From contig NZ_QKZK01000019.1 of assembly GCF_003254275.1 (NCBI RefSeq), positions 1 to 64,000 on the forward strand: a DNA stretch of 64,000 nucleotides. Direction: 5' to 3'. The stretch is from Breznakibacter xylanolyticus. Lineage in GTDB: Bacteria; Bacteroidota; Bacteroidia; Bacteroidales; Marinilabiliaceae. Below, piece by piece: positions 1 through 7,423 of this stretch (the first letter of the stretch is position 1; each line of letters opens with the position of its first letter). Position numbers and translations under genes: made by a program. The notes under the pieces are model-generated. The model worked only from the letters and a program-made list of their open reading frames with translations. It searched no databases and was not told the origin of the DNA.

Positions 1-348
1 CATCGGAAAAGCCTTTGAATATTGCCGAAACCGATGGATCAGTCTGCAAAACTACCTCACCAACGGAATGCTGGAAATTGACAGCAATCTGATCGAAAAC
101 TCCATCCGCCCACTGGCCTTGGGGCGGAAAAACTACCTCTTTGCCGGCTCTCATGATGCCGCCGAAAACATTGCCATGTTCTACAGCTTTTTCGGAACCT
201 GCAAAAAACACGACATCGACCCTCTGCGGTGGCTCAAATTTGTCATGGATAACATTCAGGCAACACCTGTCAAGAATTTCAAAGAACTACTGCCGCAATT
301 TATCAACAGGGACTTGATATAAATAGATGGGGTTGCTGGGGTGGATAC
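1..348 (+). mobile_element. IS66-family element, right end (partial)
   Basis: The 3' part of an IS66-type insertion sequence enters from the left edge. The transposase reading frame stops at 322. The bases after it end in ...GTGGATAC (341-348), which on the other strand starts GTATCCAC; a GTA start is usual for IS66 termini. Immediately past 348 the minus-strand sequence becomes a normal aminotransferase frame, so 348 is the most likely right boundary. IS66 elements make 8-bp target duplications, so 349-356 would be the right copy. The left half lies outside the window, so completeness and the other inverted repeat cannot be judged. Confidence 0.75.
2..322 (+). CDS. tnpC: IS66 family transposase, C-terminal fragment
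   Basis: The frame is open from the first bases of the window and encodes about 106 residues of the C-terminal end of an IS66 transposase (TnpC/DDE type). Recognisable family features are NGMLEIDSNLIENSIRPLAL followed by GRKNYLFAGS and a tail with LLPQFIN. The segment LEIDSNLIENSIRP carries the last catalytic Glu region of the DDE domain. The N-terminal part, with the zinc-finger and leucine-zipper regions, lies upstream of the window. Nothing in the visible part is damaged, so the element may be intact. It points toward, and has interrupted, the minus-strand aminotransferase gene. Confidence 0.85.
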   Translation: MGKAFEYCRNRWISLQNYLTNGMLEIDSNLIENSIRPLALGRKNYLFAGSHDAAENIAMFYSFFGTCKKHDIDPLRWLKFVMDNIQATPVKNFKELLPQFINRDLI

Positions 349-800
349 ACAGAACCGGGACTTTGATCCGGAAATGAATCCAAATCATATTCTAATTGAG
401 TCGTCAACATCCATCGACGATAATTAATCCCGTATGTTTTACAGTAATAATTGAATAATGAATACGAAGGCTGAGCAATGGTAATTGGTCGTCCGCTCAA
501 TGCGAAATAACTCAACAACGAAACAATAATTTGAGCGGCACCGGGAGCTGCCACCACACAATCACCCGGCATATCCAGCCATTCACCGATAAGGTGTTCA
601 ACCTCCTCCCCTCCGGCAGAAGGATATCTACACCATTCTCGTTGACACAAGGCAAGAGCAACACGCGACTTAACCTCATCGGGAATATCAAACGGCAATT
701 CATTTTTATCGAGACAAATGTACCCACCATCGATATTCGTGATACGTGACGTACTGTCGAGCACTGCAGAAGTGAAAAAACTTCCAATGGCATTATTCAT
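349..800 (-). pseudogene. HisC-like PLP aminotransferase, cut by IS66
   Basis: About 150 native residues remain of a fold-type I PLP-dependent aminotransferase resembling histidinol-phosphate aminotransferase. Visible are the N-terminal substrate segment LDKNELPFDIPDEVK, the RYP-like motif WCRYPSAGGEEVEHLI, and the region before the cofactor pocket, APGAAQIIVSLL, which replaces the usual GNGSDELI of HisC, then PSYSLFNYY. The frame reaches the IS66 end at 348 near residue 150 and then reads about 15 foreign residues to a stop. The PLP lysine and the NPNNPTG segment are lost from this side. The start lies 5 bases after the stop of the GRAS-domain gene, so the two were an operon. The family match is good; the substrate is unknown, and the altered GNGSD segment argues against classical HisC. 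Confidence 0.75.
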
Positions 801-805
801 GTCAA

Positions 806-1900
806 TTACCCACTAGTCGTTGCACAGATGACAGCCAAAATGATTTCGGTTTCATAACCAAAACCCAAAAATCCTTCTCTATCGACAGTCAACTTCACAC
901 CACAACCAACTTCCATCAACGGATTAAAACAATCCCGATCAATAATAAAACCATGGTGATTCAGCTTCTCAACCCATCGATACCCAGGCTCATGCTTTTC
1001 GTACCGATCGCCGTTATGACGACCGATAATATCTTCAATTTCTCTTCCAAAAAATAACTTCAACCCGTTCTTGTCGACACCTCCGGCATCTAAACGATCA
1101 ATCACCTGAAAAACATGATAAAAGTGGCGATAACAATTTTGAAATCGCCGATAAAAATCAGGTTCAAAATGATCCACATTAGGCTCGGTCAGCAACAAGG
1201 CATCAGGCAATAAACTTCGAAGACACGAAATGACCCTATCGCGCTCTTCTAAACTTTGAATGTGGTGCAAGGCAAGCGATGCATTTACAATCACAGCTCC
1301 AGGATCTTCCCCCAGCAATGCCCTCAGGTCATCTACCGAAAGTTTCTCGACAAAAGCTCGCTTACCGACAAACTCTGTGGAAAACGAAAAACGACTCAAT
1401 TCCTGTCGTATAGAAAACTCCGCTCTCCGCAAAGCGCTTTCAAACGGCTCAATCCCGACCACACGAATGTGTTGATAATGGGCTGAATCCGGAATTCGAC
1501 TCAACAACTTACAAATTTGAGTCCCCTGTCCGATCCCAATATCTAAAATGGTCACATCGGACTTATCATACATCCGACTCAAAATGATGCCATTGACCAC
1601 ATCATGAGCCGCTTTAACAAACGGAAACTTACGACTTAAAATATCAAATAATTGGATTTGTGAAATCTCATAGTTTTTCAAATAAATATGCTCATTTACT
1701 CCGGTATCGCCGATATAACTCTTCAACGAACGAATATAAAGGGTGGAAAGAAACTTTTCTGAATCATCCCCCAGTCCGTCCAAACAATGCGAGAGTAACG
1801 TATCGATCTCAATCTTCGACTCTGGCGTGAATTTATCCGGATAGTTCCGCATCACCAGATCCAAAGCATCGTAAACCCCTGGAATATCAAAATTGAGCAT
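806..1900 (-). CDS. Bacterial GRAS-domain protein (methyltransferase fold)
   Basis: This 364-residue protein matches the GRAS family motif by motif. Residues 116-128, VTILDIGIGQGTQ, correspond to the plant VHIID block. RVVGI (146-150) follows. VNASLALHHI (205-214) matches the VNSxxxLHxL block. LLLTEPNVDHFEPDFYRRF (about 235-253) matches the PFYRE region. FFGREIEDIIG (283-293) and YEKHEPGYRWVEKLNHHGF (300-318) match the block before SAW, and the C-terminus GFLGFGYETEIILAV is SAW-like. Comparative work on bacterial GRAS proteins placed them in the Rossmann-fold SAM methyltransferases, predicted to act on small molecules. DIGIGQG is the likely SAM-binding loop. Residues 1-100 are helical and not recognised. 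It leads an operon with the interrupted aminotransferase, suggesting methylation plus transamination of one metabolite. The substrate is unknown. Confidence 0.8.
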   Translation of the reverse strand: MLNFDIPGVYDALDLVMRNYPDKFTPESKIEIDTLLSHCLDGLGDDSEKFLSTLYIRSLKSYIGDTGVNEHIYLKNYEISQIQLFDILSRKFPFVKAAHDVVNGIILSRMYDKSDVTILDIGIGQGTQICKLLSRIPDSAHYQHIRVVGIEPFESALRRAEFSIRQELSRFSFSTEFVGKRAFVEKLSVDDLRALLGEDPGAVIVNASLALHHIQSLEERDRVISCLRSLLPDALLLTEPNVDHFEPDFYRRFQNCYRHFYHVFQVIDRLDAGGVDKNGLKLFFGREIEDIIGRHNGDRYEKHEPGYRWVEKLNHHGFIIDRDCFNPLMEVGCGVKLTVDREGFLGFGYETEIILAVICATTSG

Positions 1901-2036
1901 GTCATAACATTATTTAAAACATCAAAAAACAAACCGCAACACAGGTATTTACTCTCCCTCTTCACATCTAAAACCGAGAGCAAACAACAATAACTCAACC
2001 CCGGAGCTGATGAGCATCCGGGGCATTTTCAATGGA

Positions 2037-2426
2037 TTAGTTAAATGATTCGAGCCACTTTCTCGCTTCAATAATTGAGGGGAAATACTTGATGTTATCT
2101 GATCGTTTTCCCTCTGCAAACTGCTTCAAGGATAATTGAGTAATCACATTTTTGGGCATCACAAATGCCATGGCTTTCAATCCCTGTTGAAACAACTTAG
2201 GCATGGCTGAAGCGGCATACTGCGTATCAGCCGGATCCACCACACTTTGATTCAACGTGTCTGAAATAATGGTGCGAACCGGATTGCTTTGTGAAAAATG
2301 AAGCGTGGCGTCTATTGCTTCACGAAATTGACCCGATGATGCAAATCCGGTCCAGGTCTGCACCAGCTGCTTGCGTGAATAATCGTAATCGATCTTCACA
2401 ACCGGAGAGTTTAAAACTGTGTTCAT
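2037..2426 (-). CDS. STAS/SEC14-like small protein
   Basis: A 129-residue soluble protein with no signal peptide. The pattern of an N-terminal strand (VKIDYDYSRKQLVQTW), a central TIISDT segment, AMPKLFQQGLKAMAFVMPK and a C-terminal EARKWLESF helix fits the Bacteroidota family often labelled STAS/SEC14-like or SpoIIAA-like. These proteins are common near sensor kinases and are thought to be signalling adaptors, but no member known to me has a firm function. It lies on the same strand as the hybrid kinase just upstream, about 145 bases behind the kinase stop. That gap holds a palindrome (2496-2510), so the gene may have its own control. The call is by overall pattern only. Confidence 0.5.
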   Translation of the reverse strand: MNTVLNSPVVKIDYDYSRKQLVQTWTGFASSGQFREAIDATLHFSQSNPVRTIISDTLNQSVVDPADTQYAASAMPKLFQQGLKAMAFVMPKNVITQLSLKQFAEGKRSDNIKYFPSIIEARKWLESFN

Positions 2427-2438
2427 AGGCGTAGTTTT

Positions 2439-2510
2439 AGGTGTTCACCTGCCTTCGCTCCCATCATCATAATTAAGGAAGTCGCGGCAAGATTGGGTCT
2501 AATTTAGACC
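2439..2510 (-). promoter_or_regulatory. Inverted repeats upstream of the STAS-like gene
   Basis: A perfect inverted repeat, GGTCTAA-T-TTAGACC, lies at 2496-2510, about 70 bases upstream of the start codon at 2426. A second, AGGTG-TT-CACCT, lies at 2439-2450 in the leader. The first has the size of a dimeric repressor site. No regulator for it can be named, and chance occurrence or an RNA hairpin remains possible. Confidence 0.3.
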
Positions 2511-2572
2511 ATTTTACTCTCGGGGTCAAGAAAAAATTGTGCACCTACAAATAAATTGTCTCTCAACAATAA

Positions 2573-4312
2573 TCAACTCAAATGTTGCTTTATTTTGCCA
2601 ATCAAATCTTCGGGCTGAAACGGTTTGCTAATATAATCGTCCATCCCCGACGCAAAACAACGCTCCCTATCCTCAGGAAAGGCATTGGCCGTCACTGCAA
2701 TAATTGGCGTATGGGTATTACTGCTACGCTCAATTTCTCTAATCTTTTGAGTGGCCTTAAAACCATCCATGATAGGCATTTGCACATCCATCAAAATCAA
2801 ATCGTACTTAGCCTTCCCAAACTTATCAAGCGCTTCCTTGCCATTGAAAGCCACATCAATACGACTCACATGATTTTTAATATACAGGATAATAATTTGC
2901 TGATTACTAAAATTATCCTCCACCAATAAAATACTGGCATCCTTCATCTCGACATTGCCTTTAAAAAGCGGCTCAACCGATTTTGCTTTCTCCTGGATAT
3001 CGAGTACAGACTGGCTTTTATGACTTTCTTTAAGGGTAATAGAGAACTCCACAATGGTTTGTCCGGTTTGCGTATAAATACTCATCGTGTTACCATCCCC
3101 TTCTATTAAGCGTTGGGTGATGCCCAGTTCAAGCACCTGCACATAACGGGCGGTGTTTAACATCACCACATCCTGATTGTAAAGCGAATCGCGCTGTGCC
3201 ATGTCGCGCGTGAGCGGCATCTGGTGATTACTAGAAATGCGAAACAACAAAACCACCTTGCCGGGAAGCATCTCTTTTTGAGTCACCTCAATATTGATCT
3301 GCTTCACCTCCTCTTTGTTTTGTTTAATGATGCTATTAAAAATATTGAGCAGAATCTGCTTCACTTTAATACTGCTCCCCAATAAATTGGACGGAATATC
3401 AGCAGAAAGCGATAAACTAAAACGCTTGTCTTTTTGACCATCTTGGAATAAACGCAAGGTATTATTAATGATCGCATACAAATTAAAGCTGGTTTCCTCC
3501 TCCGGCTCCTGGCTCACGCCCGATTTGGGAGCATTCACCAAACTGTTAACCACATTCACCAAATTGTTAGCCGAAGCATGGATGGTATTGATATAATCAC
3601 GCTGATCGTCATCCAAGCGGGTTTTTTCGAGCATATCAATAATCCCGGTGATATTGCTCAACGGCGTTCTGATTTGATGGGACAACTGAGATATTTGTTC
3701 CTCCTGACTGCGGCTTTGGTTGCGCGAATCGAGCATTATTTTCTCCTTATTAATGAGCAATTCACCTGAAATAAAATGAACCACATACGCCACCAACGTC
3801 ATGGCCAAATAAAGTGCACCCATCACAATTCGCCATTCCAAAGAATAAACCTGAACTAAAGGAATTAATTCAGACAGGGGAAGAAAAGCAATTAACATGC
3901 CTCCAAACAATAACAACGAATAAAGTACACCTTTGCGTCGTCCGAAAATGGAGATGACAAACAATGGATATAAAAATGACCAAACGATGCCCAAATGTGA
4001 AATCCCGCCCATGGTCATAAAAAACATCAACGTCCCCATCGTTACCCAGGCTAACAACTCCTGATAAATGGCTTTCTGGACAAAACGAGCTAAAAAGATG
4101 AAATTAACCAGATAAAAGAGACTAAAACACAACAAGGGGACAGCATAAATTGTCTCTTCGACAAACAACGAATAGATGCCTTCTAAAAAGACAACCAAGA
4201 AATAAAAAGTATTCATCAGATTGGCAATCAAAATGCGATTGCGATCTTCCAAATCAAGTTTTTCGGCCTGTTCAAACAGGAATATCGAAATAAAACGGCT
4301 CATCAACTTCAT
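2573..4312 (-). CDS. Hybrid histidine kinase with degenerate ATPase domain
   Basis: The protein is 579 residues from the ATG at 4312. An earlier GTG at 4381 is possible, but a TATTTTG promoter-like box lies between the two. Six hydrophobic helices span roughly residues 30-185. A HisKA dimerisation helix follows with the phospho-acceptor in SQLSHQIRTPLSN (His212). The HATPase-like region (about 275-430) is eroded: the N-box reads ILLNIFNSIIKQ, with Ser where the metal-binding Asn should be, the DxGxG motif is absent, and the GTGLGL loop reads VQVLELG. A C-terminal receiver (about 459-579) is intact, with phospho-Asp in LILMDVQMPIMDG (Asp509) and Lys in YISKPF. The likely role is a membrane phosphorelay sensor, but ATP-dependent autophosphorylation is doubtful. 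It may act as a phosphatase, a partner subunit, or be phosphorylated in trans. Confidence 0.85.
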   Translation of the reverse strand: MKLMSRFISIFLFEQAEKLDLEDRNRILIANLMNTFYFLVVFLEGIYSLFVEETIYAVPLLCFSLFYLVNFIFLARFVQKAIYQELLAWVTMGTLMFFMTMGGISHLGIVWSFLYPLFVISIFGRRKGVLYSLLLFGGMLIAFLPLSELIPLVQVYSLEWRIVMGALYLAMTLVAYVVHFISGELLINKEKIMLDSRNQSRSQEEQISQLSHQIRTPLSNITGIIDMLEKTRLDDDQRDYINTIHASANNLVNVVNSLVNAPKSGVSQEPEEETSFNLYAIINNTLRLFQDGQKDKRFSLSLSADIPSNLLGSSIKVKQILLNIFNSIIKQNKEEVKQINIEVTQKEMLPGKVVLLFRISSNHQMPLTRDMAQRDSLYNQDVVMLNTARYVQVLELGITQRLIEGDGNTMSIYTQTGQTIVEFSITLKESHKSQSVLDIQEKAKSVEPLFKGNVEMKDASILLVEDNFSNQQIIILYIKNHVSRIDVAFNGKEALDKFGKAKYDLILMDVQMPIMDGFKATQKIREIERSSNTHTPIIAVTANAFPEDRERCFASGMDDYISKPFQPEDLIGKIKQHLS

Positions 4313-4658
4313 GCGTAAATATTTGGTTGGTTCAAGTTTGGCACAAAATATGTCAATCACCACATTAGGCAGAGTGCTCAAACAACTACCGATAAAAGCT
4401 ATTCATCGTCTATGCAATTTGCAAAAATCTTTCCTTACAAGCCATGAATTTCAAAAATAAATCTTCAACTATGGAAAATCAAACTTTTCTTTATAATTTG
4501 GGATGTTCTTGATTCGTGTCACGCTCTCGAACAAGTTATTTATAATTATTGGAACCATTTACCACCTTCTTCAGTAAAAAAGAGTCATTCCCATTTTTAT
4601 ACAAAATAGGCTCCCAATACAGAACGCAACAAAAAACTAAAATAAAACAGAAGTAAAA
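4313..4658. other. Divergent intergenic region
   Basis: About 345 bases separate the divergently transcribed kinase gene and the gene for the secreted protein at 4659. The sequence is AT-rich, consistent with two promoters. A minus-strand TATTTTG box about 40 bases before the kinase ATG is a fair -7 candidate. I found no clear TAnnTTTG match for the plus-strand gene, no repeat and no RNA gene. Confidence 0.4.
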
Positions 4659-5510
4659 ATGAAAAAACTATTCCTTTCCCTCTCTGCCATCCTATCAATG
4701 GCCACATCTTTATTGGCTCAGGAACACATTCCCACACCTCAGGATTACCAAAACTTCAAATCGACCCGTACTCTCGTGGTGATGGACATCAACCCCATGA
4801 GCGATTTTAACTTTAAAATTAAAGAAGTGATGGCCAATGTCTGGAAACTCACCGAGTTTGAATTCATCGACCAAAAAGAGTTTGAAAGCAAACGACGCGA
4901 CCCAAGCTACTCATTCTTACTCACCACCACTGCCACCTTTGATGCTGACAAAACCAAGGCACGATACACCTTTTTGAGCCTCTTGATGGGAAAAGATGTG
5001 GCCAATGTTAGCAACATGCCTGATTTATGTTCCATTCCCCTCTCATACAAACGGGTTGAGGACGACAGCTACTATTACAAGATGGATGCTTTTATTCGTT
5101 TCATACAAGATCATGTAACCCTGATGACTGACAATCCCAAACTCATCAAAGCCAACCCATTAACCTATTACAACAAAAATGCGGGTGATTTGAAGAACAA
5201 GACCTTATACGTTGTCAAAGAAGAACTCTCACCCGACATCAACACAATTGCCAAAATTAAAAAAGTGTACCCCAATGAGGTAAAAATCGTGAGCAGAGAT
5301 GAAATCATGGAAGTAATTGACAGCAAAGACCCCAATGCTGTATTCTTCCACAAGGTTGGCCCCGAAGGCACACAATACAAAGCCCGTTGCTATAAAATTG
5401 TGATTGGAGCGGGCGACTCTAAACTCTACTACTTCGACTGGCACATGATTGACGCCAATAAAAAACGGGATTGGCTGCTCGAAAGCGACTTAAAGAGCAT
5501 GGCCAAATAA
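4659..5510 (+). CDS. Secreted protein of unknown function
   Basis: A 283-residue protein with a clear signal peptide (MKKLFLSLSAILSMATSLLA, cleavage probably after ALLAQ-type sequence near residue 21). The mature part is mixed alpha/beta and hydrophilic with no lipobox and no later membrane helix, so it is periplasmic or outer-membrane associated. I do not recognise the family. A possible internal two-repeat layout is suggested by RTLVVMDINP near residue 40 and KTLYVVKEELSP near residue 185, each followed by a segment about responding to EFxD or KIVSRDEIMEVI. It stands alone, with its own terminator downstream. No cofactor or catalytic motif is evident. Confidence 0.7.
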   Translation: MKKLFLSLSAILSMATSLLAQEHIPTPQDYQNFKSTRTLVVMDINPMSDFNFKIKEVMANVWKLTEFEFIDQKEFESKRRDPSYSFLLTTTATFDADKTKARYTFLSLLMGKDVANVSNMPDLCSIPLSYKRVEDDSYYYKMDAFIRFIQDHVTLMTDNPKLIKANPLTYYNKNAGDLKNKTLYVVKEELSPDINTIAKIKKVYPNEVKIVSRDEIMEVIDSKDPNAVFFHKVGPEGTQYKARCYKIVIGAGDSKLYYFDWHMIDANKKRDWLLESDLKSMAK

Positions 5511-5534
5511 TACATCAACGATATCAGCCCAATC

Positions 5535-5569
5535 AAGCACCTGCCCCATCTGGTCAGGTGCTTTTTTTT
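5535..5569 (+). terminator. Rho-independent terminator
   Basis: A 9-bp stem, AAGCACCTG paired with CAGGTGCTT, with a 11-base loop is followed by a run of T. It lies 25 bases after the stop of the secreted-protein gene. Confidence 0.85.
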
Positions 5570-5637
5570 CGTCACAATTCATATCTCCTCAGCCAATTCA
5601 TTTTATCCAGGCTCACTTCATATTAAAAAAATGCTTC

Positions 5638-5645
5638 TATTTTTG
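5638..5645 (+). promoter_or_regulatory. Bacteroidota -7 box for ettA
   Basis: TATTTTTG matches TAnnTTTG and lies 27 bases before the ATG at 5672. No convincing -33 TTTG is seen. Because the box overlaps a GTG at 5645 that could otherwise extend the gene, it supports the ATG as the true start. Confidence 0.5.
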
Positions 5646-5671
5646 TGACTCAACCACAAACAAGAATAACA

Positions 5672-7357
5672 ATGTCAGACGATAAAAAAATCATTTTCAG
5701 CATGGTAGGGGTCAGCAAAACGTACCCACCACAACGCAAAGTTCTCAACAACATTTACCTCTCGTTTTTTTACGGAGCCAAAATCGGCATCATCGGTCTC
5801 AACGGCTCCGGAAAATCGACCCTTTTAAAGATCATTGCCGGCCTCGAAAAGAACTACGAAGGGCAAGTTGTGTTCTCGCCAGGCTATTCGGTGGGTTATC
5901 TAGAACAAGACCCGCAACTCGACAACACAAAGACCGTCCGCCAGGTGGTTGAAGAAGGTGTACAGGAAATTGTCGACACCCTTAAGGCCTACGAAGAAGT
6001 CAACCTCAAGTTTGGCGATCCGGATGTATTGGAAGATCCCGACAAAATGGATGCCCTGATGGACGAGCAAGCCAAACTGCAGGAAAAAATTGACCAATAC
6101 GATGCTTGGAACCTCGACACAAAACTCGAGATTGCCATGGATGCACTGCGCTGTCCACCAGAGGATCAGCTCATTGGCGAATTATCGGGAGGTGAGCGTC
6201 GCCGGGTGGCACTTTGCCGCCTACTGCTTCGCCAGCCCGACATTCTGCTTTTAGACGAGCCCACCAACCACCTCGATGCCGAATCGGTGCAATGGCTTGA
6301 AATGCACTTGCAAAAATACAGTGGCACCGTGATTGCCATCACCCACGACCGCTACTTCCTGGACAACGTAGCCGGTTGGATTCTGGAACTCGACAGAGGG
6401 GAAGGCATCCCTTGGAAAGGCAACTATTCATCGTGGCTCGACCAAAAATCAACCCGTTTGGCACAAGAAGAAAAACAAGTTTCCAAACGTCGCAAAACCC
6501 TTGAACGAGAGCTCGAATGGGTTCGCATGGCTCCCAAAGCACGTCAGGCCAAATCGAAAGCTCGCTTGTCGGCCTACGAAAACCTGATGCACGAAGACGT
6601 GAAAGAAAAAGAAGAAAAACTGGAAATCTTCATCCCCAATGGCCCCCGATTAGGAGATAAAGTCATCGAGGCTCACGGCGTTGCCAAAGGATACAGCGAC
6701 CGATTACTATTTGAAAATTTGGAATTCGTACTTCCCAAAAACGGCATCGTAGGAGTAATCGGCCCTAACGGTGCCGGTAAAACCACCCTGTTTCGCATGA
6801 TTATGGGATTGGAAAAAGTGGATGACGGCACCTTTGAAGTGGGCGAAACCGTAAAAGTGGCATACGTGGATCAATCACACGAAGGCATAGACCCTGAAAA
6901 AACAGTCTTTCAAGTGGTTTCGGGTGGACAGGAGCTCATTCGCTTAGGCAATCGCGACATCAACGCACGAGCCTACCTGGGACGATTCAATTTTACCGGT
7001 TCCGACCAGGAAAAAAAATGCAAAATGCTCTCGGGTGGGGAACGCAACCGACTACACATGGCACTAACACTCAAAGAGGAAGCCAACGTTCTGCTCCTCG
7101 ATGAGCCAACCAACGACATTGACGTGAACACCTTGCGTGCGCTGGAAGAAGGCTTGGACGATTTTGCCGGTTGTGCCGTTATTATTTCACACGACCGATG
7201 GTTTCTCGACCGGGTAGCCACACACATTTTGGCTTTCGAAGGCAATTCCACAGTCTACTTCTTCGAAGGGAGCTACTCTGATTACGAAGAGAATAAAAAA
7301 CGTCGACTGGGCGACACCACACCCCATCGAATCAAATACAAAAAGCTGATTAAATAA
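5672..7357 (+). CDS. ettA: Energy-dependent translational throttle protein EttA
   Basis: A 561-residue ABC-F protein with two ATPase domains and no membrane segments. The first domain has GLNGSGKST (Walker A), LSGGERRRVALCRLLL (signature) and LLLDEPTNHLDAESV (Walker B). The second has GPNGAGKTT, LSGGERNRLHMAL and LLLDEPTNDIDVNTL. The linker contains the EttA-type stretches GEGIPWKGNYSSWL and LEWVRMAPKARQAKSK, and the C-terminus ends RIKYKK as in E. coli EttA. The family binds the ribosomal E site and couples the first peptide bond to ATP level. Its identity with EttA is high by recall, well above other ABC-F types. It is monocistronic between two terminators. Confidence 0.95.
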   Translation: MSDDKKIIFSMVGVSKTYPPQRKVLNNIYLSFFYGAKIGIIGLNGSGKSTLLKIIAGLEKNYEGQVVFSPGYSVGYLEQDPQLDNTKTVRQVVEEGVQEIVDTLKAYEEVNLKFGDPDVLEDPDKMDALMDEQAKLQEKIDQYDAWNLDTKLEIAMDALRCPPEDQLIGELSGGERRRVALCRLLLRQPDILLLDEPTNHLDAESVQWLEMHLQKYSGTVIAITHDRYFLDNVAGWILELDRGEGIPWKGNYSSWLDQKSTRLAQEEKQVSKRRKTLERELEWVRMAPKARQAKSKARLSAYENLMHEDVKEKEEKLEIFIPNGPRLGDKVIEAHGVAKGYSDRLLFENLEFVLPKNGIVGVIGPNGAGKTTLFRMIMGLEKVDDGTFEVGETVKVAYVDQSHEGIDPEKTVFQVVSGGQELIRLGNRDINARAYLGRFNFTGSDQEKKCKMLSGGERNRLHMALTLKEEANVLLLDEPTNDIDVNTLRALEEGLDDFAGCAVIISHDRWFLDRVATHILAFEGNSTVYFFEGSYSDYEENKKRRLGDTTPHRIKYKKLIK

Positions 7358-7360
7358 TTC

Positions 7361-7405
7361 AAACACCACAAAGGCTATCCGGAAACGATAGCCTTTGTGG
7401 TGTTT
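7361..7405. terminator. Bidirectional terminator
   Basis: A perfect 19-bp stem (7361-7379 with 7387-7405) with a 7-base loop separates the convergent genes ettA and the cyclase. It has A-tracts and T-tracts on both sides and can end transcription in either direction. Confidence 0.85.
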
Positions 7406-7423
7406 TGATAATGGGCATCAATA

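Noticed and set aside
4313-4381. GTG start at 4381 for the hybrid kinase
   Set aside because: A promoter-like box lies between it and the ATG at 4312, and the extra residues look non-conserved; not fully excluded.
5645-5671. GTG start giving nine more residues to EttA
   Set aside because: It overlaps a TATTTTTG promoter box, and the extra residues do not align with EttA.
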